Positions 44,970 to 56,900 of a stretch of DNA of 64,000 bases are shown in pieces. Within the stretch, counting starts at the first letter, position 1; the number at the start of each line of letters is the position of its first letter. The DNA is taken from NCBI GenBank assembly GCA_017591395.1, contig WEDG01000836.1, forward strand, positions 94,787-158,786, read 5' to 3'. The DNA comes from Schistocephalus solidus. Taxonomy: Eukaryota > Platyhelminthes > Cestoda > Diphyllobothriidea > Diphyllobothriidae. A program made the position numbers and the translations under genes. The notes under the pieces are model-generated. The model did not search any database, was not told the origin of the DNA, and saw only the letters and a list, made by a program, of their open reading frames with translations.

Positions 44970-47900
44970 GTAAGGCGTGTGCCCATATTATTTCCTCTCT
45001 CGCCCTCCAAAGACAGCACAGTTTCCGTCCTCTTAGTTTTTGCTACCTTAGTAAAATATCCCAGCATATGTGACATATGTTTTCATTTTTGTCCGCAAAG
45101 AGCTGGCTTAATAATTGAGGTTGTTTTTATTCTACAGTCCTTGAGAGATATTCTGCTCTTAGGTAGATGATTAATACCAATTCTTTTATTCCTTGAAAAT
45201 GTGGCATTTGGCGCTTGGTGCGCGGGCCTCAGGTCTGAACAATAAAGTATGAGCTGACCACGGCCAGCTAAAAAAGTGTGGTAAACCTTTGGGGTTTTGT
45301 TAGCAGAATCCCTGAGGTCACTTCAAAACAACCGAAATAAGACGAAGACTAGGGAATGTGGAATGGTCATGTTTTGGCTTATTTTCAGAGGTCAGCTAGG
45401 CATACATCAATCCCCAAGCATAGCTTCCAGGCAACCAGTATCACCTCACGAGAATTGTCCACGTGACTGTTTGCTCGTACCCAGAAAACAGCAGTTATTA
45501 AATACTTAAGTTTCTGGTTCCTGAACTGAGATGCGCTTCTACAGTTAGCCGTAATGTGCACTAGTCACTTTCTTACATTTCCTTAGAGCGTAGTTGTTTG
45601 ACCACTTGATCTAGAATATTATGCGTTGGCAACAGTTGATGAACCCTAAACTAAAAAGACGGCCTCCTCACACAGAAGAGATATTTCTCTAGGTTCCGCT
45701 CGCATTGCATAAAAGTTGAATCTGTTTCGTGATGCTAGAAGCTTTATCCACTAGTTTAGCTGTGCTCCAATAGCTCGAACATCAACTTTCTGCTCCATGA
45801 TAACACCTATACTTCTATGCAATAGCTTTCAAGAAACCTGAAAAAATCACCAGCTGAGAACAGCTTTTATTGCTGTTCTATAAACGACCCGACCAAATGA
45901 CCTCAAGTTAAAAGCCCGTTTTACTATTATCTACATCCTCCCCTCCTCTCCTCCTTCTCATTCATGCTCACATGGTCCCTTTTAGGTGAGACATTGTTCC
46001 GAGCCAAGCGACAAACTGGACGTGACGCAGCTGGTGATGATATCAGTGTAGGGGGTCTAGAAGAGGACCCCGGGCCAACGGATCCGCCTGTAAGACAATA
46101 TCTTGTTTTCTTCCATTCTCCCTTTTTCCCTTGGCCTCTCACTCACGCACTTCCTTTTTTGTGGGCGCAATAACTTTTCCCCTAAGCTCCTCCATGCCTG
46201 CATATATGCCTGAGCAAGACGAATTAGGTGAGCTTTTGTTTGATTCAACTATCGGCTAGTACATTTAAGCATCTCTTGTCATGCTGTCTATCTTTTTCTT
46301 TTTTATTAAAAGCAGAACTAAGGAACTCTTTGGAGAGTAGTCAGAGAAAACTTAAATACAGTCATTGACAGACAATAACATCTATTGCTTGCCACTGGCG
46401 ATACTTGGAGTTGGAGGTGATCTTAGCTGGATCCTTTTTTTAGAGTGTTAAAGGACCAGGACCATTCTTCGAAAGACAACTGGTCCAAGGACCTCGTGGT
46501 CCTCCTGGTGAGGTTGGCCCGCCCGGACCTCCTGGACCTCAGGGTCCAACGGGGCCTGCTGGACCGATGGGTCCTCCTGGCCCTGCAGGAACTGATGGCA
46601 CTCGGGGGTCACCCGGACCTGCCGGCGAACCCGGCCGTGACGGCAAAGATGGTGTCGATGGAGGGCAAGGTCCGCCTGGCCCACCCGGCCCTCCTGGTCC
46701 ACCTGGCCAGATGGGCATCATCGGTGCTACCGGCAATCAAGGTCCAGCTGGTCCTATTGGACCGAAGGGTGAGAAAGGCTCCCCTGGTATCGATGGTCTA
46801 GCTGTAAGTTGATACTATCATCTTGCAATTTGGTGCTTAAAGTGTTAATTATCGTTTTTGCTCGTTTCTCATAGTTATTGGTGCAGGGCTAGTGGAGTCT
46901 AGACTGCTTCGCTTTCAGTGGACTGACAAGGCATTAAGTTTATTCCTTTTTTGGGGACTAAAAAATTTACGAGGATGGGGCTGAACACTTTTCATGGCGA
47001 GTGATCATAGCAGTAAACAATTCTGTGTTTATGAAAGGTAGAGAGAGAGAGAAAGAGAAAGATAAAGAGAAAGAGAGTAAAGGCAAAAAACCTTTTTGCT
47101 ACGCTCTCGATTCTTTTGCTAAAATTTCTTCTGTTTTCCTGTCAATCAGGGCGAGCGTGGTGATATTGGTGTCCGAGGTTCTATTGGTCCAAGCGGTCCC
47201 CGCGGTCTTGTAGGCCTTCCTGGAGCTCAGGGTCCACCCGGCCCTCCAGGTATGCAGGGTCTTGATGGGCATGCTGGGGCTATGGGACCGCCAGGACCTC
47301 GAGGTCCTCCTGGCACGCTTGGCATGATCGGTGCAGTCGGCCTGAAAGGTGACGTGGGTGAGCTCGGTGCTGCAGGCTCCACCGGTGACCCTGGGGAAGC
47401 TGGTCCTGACGGAAGTCCCGGTGTTCATGGCGAACCCGGAGAAATGGCAAGTTCTTCCTTTTATTCTTCATATATATTTTTCCTTGTTTGACGCATAATT
47501 TCCAAAACTTATAAGAAATTAAAATTCCATCTGGTGCATATTTCGTTGGGAGTGTTTAAACAGCCAAAGCTGCCGAATTATTTAAAGTATTCACAGGGAG
47601 TAGTGTTTGCCTTAAAATCATTTAGAGTTCCGTATCAATTTGATTATTTTCTGTAAACAAACTACCTTTTCATTAAGAAAATTCCGGCATGTGATAATAT
47701 TCGTTCAGAAAAGTAACTAGATGGTTTTAAAGGCTATAATGTAAACATATCTAAATTTTTATTCACGACTGACATTCAAAATTGAGAAGGAGAAAGATGG
47801 ATGTCACTGCAAATGAACGCCAGAAGGCATGAGTAAAATCGATACCTTGAAACATCTACCATGATCTCTAGGAAAGCCACTCAAGCTGAGGGGTAGGCTT

Positions 47901-50900
47901 CCACTAGCAGATTCCGCCCAATATATACTCAATTTTCCATGCCTTCCACAGGGTACACCCGGCAAAGACGGACCAGTTGGAAGGAAAGGTGAGCAAGGAG
48001 CCATCGGTCCCATGGGCCCTGCTGGCATGCCTGGTCCTCGCGGTGTTATGGGCAGCGCGGGCTCCCAGGGTGCTGCTGGCAGCAAAGGCTCTCAGGGCCC
48101 ACCCGGCCCCCAGGGTTCGGTCGGACCTCCCGGTTACACGGGGCCCGTGGGTGACGCTGGTGAGCGTGGTCCCCCTGGACCCGACGGTGATATCGGGAAG
48201 CAGGGTCTTCGTGGTCCCCCTGGACCTTCAGGAGAGCGCGGTGACGTAGGTTCTCCCGGTGCTCCAGGTGTTCCCGGCACACCAGGTCTTGACGGTCCAA
48301 CGGGCATGAGCGGCGCCCCTGGCAAGGATGGTGAACCCGGTCCTACTGGAATTCGCGGTCCCCCTGGCCCCCAAGGTCCACCTGGAAAAGCTGGTGAGGT
48401 CGGACCCCGAGGTTACACCGGTTCACGCGGTCGTGACGGCTCACCTGGTCCCCGAGGAGAAGTTGGAGAACGTGGTCCAGCAGGAAAGCCGGGAGAGGAT
48501 GGAGCTGCGGGTTCAGATGGACTCGCGGGTCCACAAGGTCCTGCCGGACCTTCTGGACCGGCTGTAAGTCTAAAACTCATTGTTCCATATTCAGTTATTT
48601 GTTTGCATCTGCCTGTTGGACTTTCAAACGTCATGCTACTGAGAGCACAGTACTTAGAATGCAAAACATGCAGACAAAAAAACCAGGAGACCCACTACAT
48701 TTTTTGAATTTTTCAACTCCTATTAAAGTCTCAAATAATTTTAAACACAATTTGAGACGGAATAGGACACATCCTACTGCAATACTAGATGTAGAGGGTC
48801 CTTGGTGAATGTGGTCGGTATACTTTTAGGGAGTGCGGTCAATCACATAATACTAAATAAATAAAGCATGGTGAAAGCTATTGACTAAAAATTCCTTTGA
48901 TCGTCATGTGCTCACCCCCTGCAGTTTAGGACAAGGTACAGGTCGATAAAATGAAGCTTCTGTGTAAAGTTTTTAGCGTTCTATGTGTTCTAAACTGGTG
49001 TAGCTGCTATATTTCCTTCTTCGCTGTCCACCTACCGAGCATTACACAGTTCTGTGAAGGATGCTTATTGCTCAGAGTTTTCTGATAAATTATTTGGAAG
49101 TTGGTGTGCAGGGTATAAAAGATATTTGCAAACAGGCTGCCCGATGTATAAAAGTGTCTCCTCAATGCACTGGACAAAAGTGGAATGCATGCTTCATTTC
49201 GTAGTCTAAGGATGTTCTATATCTTTATCAGATGGAAATGGCGCCTTACCAACTCGGCTGCAGGAGAGACTGCTCGCTCCGTCTTTTATCTGGAAACTTT
49301 AACGGTTACACACTGCTAGGCCATTAATGGTGTCAAAAACTAACGACTACCGAGTTGGTATGGCATTAATTTCACATGATTTAGATATTTCCGATAACGG
49401 TCGATAAGGCATGAGTCCATTGCTCAAAAAGTTGAATGCGAAAGTCTCAATGCTCTATGAACGACCGGACTCGGCATTAGCTCTTAGATCGTAACAGCCT
49501 GCATCGGGACCGTGGTTAGAGAATGGCGGAAAATTTCGTGGAAATGGTCATTCGAGTTTTCTTCCATTGCAATTGCGTATCTTATTTGCAAGGGCCTGGG
49601 CACTTTTCAATGTTTGAAGGACTTGTCACTCTGATGCCCAAATCCATACCGTGTTAACACGGCCAGTGACAGTTCACATTTAATATTTTTACTGTAAACT
49701 GGTTAGCAAGTGAGGGAAAAACAGTCATATTTATCCAATCAAGCGTGTTCCACAAGTCCTTAGTTTCCCTTCATTCCTCGATATTGCCTCTGAAATTTCC
49801 TCTGAAAATTTGCCTATGAAATTTCACCGTTATATCAAAATTTGCACTCATACTGATTGTTGAAAGAACAAACACACATGTATATATGAAAGTACTTTTG
49901 ATTAACTTTTTCCGGGAGCCCTCATTTTGACTTTGTGTTGAATTGTTTTTACCACGCACAGTTCAATGGTTTTGTTGCTAAAAATTCAGTAGAGTAAAAG
50001 GTTCTGTCAAATTTTAGTTACATGCTAGTTTACGGACTTTAAGAGCAGTCTGGATACACAGTAAATGGGCTTTTCCAGCCTAACTCTGTATGTGTGAACT
50101 CAATCCAATTTCGAAGTGAGGATGAATGCATTCATGACTTGTTAAAAATGGGTATCAACTGTCGAATATCCTAACAATCCCACTTGTTCTATTCAGATTT
50201 AATGCTGTCACTCCCGGACGGCCACGGAGGAAGTTGCATGATTTTATATAAAATTTGCTAGTGTCTATCACTGGGTATTTTGATCCAAAACGGAATAATA
50301 GGAAAAGATATTTTGATTACTGGTCCACATCTCTGTGGACAAATATATGATCTTTTTGTCCGCTAATTGCCATAAGTGAAACACTGAAGACTGCACTGCC
50401 ATAAAAGGAATACACGATATATTTATTATTTTTCTTATCCACTGCACTGTCAGGTGTGTTTGCTGATTCTGTCAGTTTGCGCGCTGGTAACTTGTGCCCA
50501 CCCCCTAGCCCACGTTACGATTCTTAATCGAATTTATTTAATAAAAGGTGGCCTTTTAAAATGTAATTAAAACGTGCTTATGGACAGAAGACAAGTAATC
50601 AGTCGGGAAAGATGATATTTTAATCTGTAGGAATGGATAAATATTCAAACTTTTCTTCTCAAAACGACAACGTATTCTAGTGACTATGTCTTAAAATCAC
50701 ACACCAATCATCGAACGATACCCGTTCGCATCGTAGCACGCTCAGTAATCTTCGAATCAGGACTGCACGTTCTAGCGAGACTGATGACAGCATCCGTTTT
50801 GCGAAGGCGATCCTACCCAAAATCTTCACATTGGACTGAAAAGCGACAGTAGGGAAGTTCGATATATGCGGGAGCTGCAGGCCCGGCTCCAGAATGCTGG

Positions 50901-53900
50901 CCATCCAGCGATCAGAATGAACTGAACGGCTTAACCCCTTTTACCTAGATATTCTGGCTTTGAGCCCTCCACCACGTGAACTCCTACCTAAAACGTAGGT
51001 TGCTGACTCGATGACCAACTGATTTCAAATTCAAACTGGGGATCCGCCTGCCTTATTGCTAGGCTATAAATCTCAATCATTATACAATAAAGCAAAATTA
51101 ACTATTCCAGATCCCTTTATCTTTGTCGACAATTTTTTTTCCCTTGCATAAGGCAAGTATATTATGCTAGATTGACATGTCGTCGGCTTGGTGTGGAATT
51201 TAAACGGTAATTCGTTTCCCTCGGCAAGTTATTATTCTCGATTTGAGCGAAAAATCCAAATTAAGTTATGCATTTCCCAAAAAGATCCTTGAATGCTTGC
51301 TCCGTTTTATTTATACTGTGCGTCCAATCTACTTTAAGGGTATCCGCGGTGAACGCGGTCCATCCGGCGAACCGGGTGAAATGGGAGAGAAAGGAAAGAA
51401 GGGAACTCGAGGTTCAGCTGGACCACGAGGACCCCGAGGCAAGTCCGGATCCGCGGGAGCTGAAGGTCCAGTTGGTCCGGCTGGAGAAAAAGGTCCTGAC
51501 GGCCCCACAGGTACCATAGGATACCCCGGAGCTATTGGTCCCCCTGGTCCCCCCCGGAAGTAAGGGTCCCGATGGTCGGGACGGGCAGGCTGGAGAGGCA
51601 GGAAATATTGGACCACCTGGTCCAGCCGGTCCTCCAGGAGAAGTTGGACCCAAGGGTGAGCAGGGTGAGGCCGGAACTCAGGGCTACGCTGGTTTAGCTG
51701 GTGCCAAAGGGGAACCAGGCAAGATGGGACCTCGTGGAAACACCGGCCAAATGGTGAGCTTTCCCCTATTGCTGCAGTACGCATCGATTCTTCCACTTTT
51801 TGGAGTGATTTAGCATATTTTGCCGTCTTACCTTCATAATCTTACTTGTCGAGGGCGTGCAAGGTGTTCCGGGAAGCCGTGGTCTTCCGGGATTCCGAGG
51901 CAAGAAGGGTCCGACTGGCAACCCCGGCCCTGATGGCCCTCCCGGAGAAGACGGTAAAGATGGTGAGCCCGGTATTGCCGGCGAACAGGGCCCGCGAGGT
52001 GCTACTGTAGTTCAGGCCCCCTTGGCTTCTCTCAGAGGGGCTCCTGGTCCCAAAGGTGAACCGGGTTACGCAGGCTCTCCTGGTCCTGTTGGCATTACAG
52101 GTGAGATTTTTTCTTTTAATAAAGATTTTCAGTATTTGCTGACGTGTTGGAATAGTGATGCCCAAGGCTACCATCTATATCTGCTTTTTCAGAAAGTGCT
52201 CACTGCTACTGTATGCATGCATGCACACTAACGTGACTTGTCGCCGTCAACTACTAACTATGCAGTCAAAGCTTATTTGTATTGAACTAAAGCAAAATCA
52301 GAGGCTCCAAGCGTACTTTTTTATTGCTATCTAGGTCGCTCTGATATCACGAAGGCGGAATTAGGTGTTCATAGCAAAGCATTGAAACATAGACGACCTT
52401 ATTGCCATGGAGGCTGAACTTATGCGTTTTCACTCCTGACGAATCTTATTAATTGAAAGTGTAAATTTTAGTATCAACTCTATTTGAACCATGTGTGGTG
52501 GGACAAAATAATTTGATTTCGCTTCATGGTTGTGACAGTAAGATATTACTACCTAATACAGGTCCACCGGGTGAAATGGGTGCTGCTGGTCCTCCTGGTG
52601 CCGATGGTGAAGACGGTCCCGAAGGGCCTGAGGGTCCCCAAGGTCGCGATGGAGTCGATGGAGTCCCCGGCCGTCCTGGTAAACGCGGTAAGGCCGGTTC
52701 ACGCGGTCCCGATGGTCCGCCCGGTCCTGATGGTCCTGTCGGTGATGATGGCCCAGTTGGACCACGTGGCAGTGACGGACCCATGGGGGCCCCCGGTGAG
52801 CGTGGTCCACCAGGAGCCGATGGTGCACCTGGTGAAGACGGCAGTGCAGGACCGAATGGAATGCCTGGTCCAATGGGTTTCCGGGGTCCCACCGGTATGG
52901 CGGGAAAAGATGGTGCTCAGGGTCCACCAGGAGAACCCGGTTCGCCGGGCTTCCGTGGACCGCCAGGCCCAACCGGACCACTCGGCATCGATGGTCCGCC
53001 TGGCCCGCAGGTAACGTCCTTGTGACTTCACGTTTACTGAAAACTTGTGAGGTTCCCCACGCACCGAAGCAGGAGACACTTTCAGATTTTCGCCTTAAGG
53101 TTTCCACTCATGGCTTCCTTATTTCGTATCCATCAAAGACTCATTGAGATTTTTTCCCCAGATTGAAATCTCTCCACTAGTGTTACTCGCAAATAAGTGC
53201 AAAGAGTGGGCGTCTTTTTTATCCAGTTTGCTAAACACATTTGATTATAATTGAAAAAGAACCCACCAGTCACTGTCAACGAGAACACGTTATTTTGAGT
53301 TTGATAAGAATATATTTCTAGGGGGTTAGAAAATTACCAATTCCCATGTTCAAACTAAATCAAGAAAAACCATCGCATTGCCTTAGCCGAAATTAAATCT
53401 TGCATCTTTTCTGGAACCATATTAGCAACTACTCTATGTCGCATGTTTGCTACAAAATCAACTTATTACTAGTCAAGAAAAAGCTCTTTCTTTAGAACAA
53501 TTATATGGGTGCATGTTATTGCTGGTCCAAATTTTTTGACCAAAAAATCTGATCTTAATAGCCTCTTGAAGAGTAATTTTATATCTGGAATGCATGAGGA
53601 CGTCCAAAGGCCTATTTAAATGCCACCTAAAAGACTGAAGCATTCGAATACAACGCCTCGAGAAATGAACGTCTGCGTAAACATAGGAAGGAATTCTCTC
53701 CACTTTTGAGTTCGCATGTGTAATTATTTTATATAGAATGCTGGCTTTCTTTCGGACGACCTCGTTCTGCAGATTTTGCAAATGTATCAATGTTTAAATT
53801 GTGACACCCATCCTGAAAAGTCAACAGTGTCACCAAATACTAATGGATGAATCTATTAAATTTTCAGGGCAAGCCTGGCCAGCCTGGGCGAGTTGGCCCT

Positions 53901-56900
53901 CAAGGACGTCAAGGTCCCCCTGGCAAGAGTGGTGCCCAGGGCAAACCCGGTATCAAAGGCAAGGACGGTCCTGATGGTCCAGCTGGACCAACTGGACCGC
54001 CCGGACCCATTGGACCAATGGGTTCTGCTGGTGAGGACGGTCCTGCAGGTGAGCCTGGTCCTCAGGGTCCACAAGGACCTCCCGGTGAGAGAGGACTCCA
54101 GGGTGCTACTGGCGAGGTTGGCCCACAAGGTCAACCAGGACCTCAGGGTGTGACTGGACCCATGGGTCCCACTGGTCCCTCCGGCGAGCCCGGTGAACCC
54201 GGCGCAGCTGGCAATGATGGTGCTCCTGGGAAGGCTGGCGAACGGGGTCCCAAGGGATTCCCCGGCCGCGCAGGCTTCGATGGTGCTCCTGGTCGTCCAG
54301 GAAAACCTGGTTCTGCTGGTCACAAGGGATGGATGGGGCCGCCTGGAGAGCAAGGACCTAAAGGTCAGCGTGGTATGCAAGGTCCAGCCGGTCCGCGTGG
54401 GTACGATGGCCCCACTGGCCTTCCAGGAGGTCGAGGTCCTATAGGCTTCGTCGGCCAGGTTGGTGAGATCGGCTTCCAGGGTGAACAAGGTGCTGCTGGT
54501 CCGCCCGGCCCTGCCGGACGTGACGGTCCTCAGGGCAACCCCGGCCCAATGGGCAATCATGGTCCACCCGGACCTCCTGGCCCACCGGCCATTACTTATG
54601 ACATGCGGATGTCTGACGATGCTGACCAGGCGAAGTACATTGGAACTGACAGTATTGAGTTGCCTGACGGTTCCCGGGGTCTACCAGCACGCAGCTGCAG
54701 ACATCTAGCACGCGTAAGCCTCACCTAGATGATGGTAAGCTTTCGGTCTTTTTGAAAAAGGAAACGTTCTGATTGACCGTCATGTTTTATTTAAGATTTC
54801 CTTTTAAAAACACTTAAAGAGTTTAAAAGTGTTAGCTTTGACGGTGATTAATGCGCGAATCTGAAGGAAATGTTTGAAATAACTCTTATCCGCTTTGTTG
54901 GAGTAACTTTTTAATATTCACAGTCTGCAAAAACACTGTCATAATTTGAATCTAACTGAAAAAGACTTATTCGAGGGACTTTACACAAAGTTTACACACT
55001 AAACGTAGAAAACTTGATAGTTAATACCTGAAGTCATGTATGCCGGAACGCAAAATGGGAACGCTGGATGATGGACAGGTGAGCCGAACCCCACAGTTTC
55101 GTCATATGGCAGTACACAGGCGGCAAAACACGTAACTGGGCTTTTAGCTTGTACCTGCATTGAGAGTATTGTAGGTTATTCGTAATGTCCAAACGAGTTC
55201 CTTCTTCAGATCGAATTATTACAGAATTTGCCTTAGCAGCACCTATGAGTACAAAAAATTGGGGTATTTCGGGTTAAGTAGGCTTGCAAGCATTTACTTG
55301 TTTATGATACCGTCAGCTGCATGCTCCTCTGCAGAGGCAATTGAAGGAATGTTCTCTTGTTCACGATTATTTTTTGTGTTATCGACCTGATCGTTTTCCC
55401 CTGAGCTTCTTATTTTGGAACTGGTCAGGGGGCATTTTCCAATTTCCTGTCCACATAAGAAGAAGGCGAAGAAGAAGAAGAAGAAGAAGAAGAAGAAGAA
55501 AGAAGAAGACACTTAAATGGTCTCATGCTCAGGAGAAACGAAACTACGTGCTGGGTTTTTAAGTTAGGAGCTTTTCTAAAGTCCGCAAATGGGTGTGCAA
55601 AATCCCAGGCGAGCGTGCAAACTCTTGAAGCAAATCATCCGTCATGACCATTAGTATTTGCTATGCCATCCCGATAGTCTTTTTTTAATATCGTACATAG
55701 GACAGTAGTCCGCCTTGCAACGGACCCAATCATATTCTGTTTCAAAACTATTTTGTCTGGTGTAGCGTAGCAGCCTCTAAACGAACTGTCGCTCATAGGC
55801 ACAATTAAAAAAGTTGAATTTTGACACATCGTCCGTTTATTTTCAGGTTATTACTGGATTGACCCTAATGCTGGAAGTATCAAAGACGCCATCCAGGTGT
55901 ACTGCAAGATCGCAACCGGAGAGACTTGCATTGGTGCCCAGACGGCCGAAATTGAGACCCAACCCTTCAGTAGTGCCACGTCTGGTGTCGAATACTGGTT
56001 CACTGCGCTCACAGGCAGCAGTCGGGTAATTGATTGGCAGCCCTTGTCCTCTCTATGCACGCGTTTTGCCGGTCCATGTTACACTTCTTACTCTCTTCTC
56101 GTTCTTCTCGCCTTGCAGCTAACCACTGCCTTCTGACTGTTCTAGTTCGATTACGAAATCCCCGGTGATCAGCTCTCCTTCCTCAAATTGCTCAGTGCCA
56201 AAGCAAAGCAGAAAATCACCGTTACCTGCAGGCAGAGCTCCGTAACTGAATACGGTTCGTACTCGCGCTTGCTGGCTGACAACGATCTCTTCTTCTCAGC
56301 CGAAGGGCCCTTATTCCGCTACAAGGTGCTCCGGGATGACTGCCAGGTAGGGTCTGCTGCCTACATTCTCTTCAAAAATTCTGCCTAAAAAGGGCAGTCC
56401 TATGACACTTTGACCGTGCAGTTTGGAAAGTGGGATAGAGAGGAACATGAGCAAGTCATACGCATATTTTTTCCTTTGGAATGGAAGTCAACATTAGTGC
56501 TTTCGAGATGTGTGTGTGTGTGTGTGTGTGTGTAAGTTCTGTGTCGTATTATACCGGGCTGTGGTCAGGGTATTTCTAATGCTGGACAACGTTGACGGGC
56601 TCCTTGGTTTTGTGTTGGATTCGAGCTTTGGATTCACGCTGAAAGTGCTAAATGTGGAAAAAGGCTGGGTGCCGGCGGGGTGTTTCCTCAATCCTTCAGT
56701 CCTTGTATTCTTGATATTTCTTTGTGAACCCTCGCACCCGGTTAACTTCAAATGCTACATTTTCGTTTTTTTATGGGGGATCACCATGGTTACTCGTATC
56801 TTGCAAGAATCTTCCAAGTTTCTGGACTGAGCCCCACAGATTTGCGGGAGCTGCAAAAAGGCGGAAATGCCACCCCAGCACGCCTGTTAGTGACTCACAG

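Noticed and set aside
53856..54560. 234-codon antisense open frame in collagen exon 9 (and similar ones in exons 3, 5, 6 and 8)
   Set aside because: Gly-X-Y coding leaves reverse and shifted frames open through base composition; no domain is seen in them.
55341..55562. Poly-Arg/Lys and poly-Phe open frames
   Set aside because: Produced by the (AAG)n microsatellite inside a collagen intron.
56347..56388. Collagen stop at 56388 by reading through exon 11
   Set aside because: A gtaggg donor at 56347 and a perfectly phased exon 12 with the conserved COLFI end make this intron sequence.
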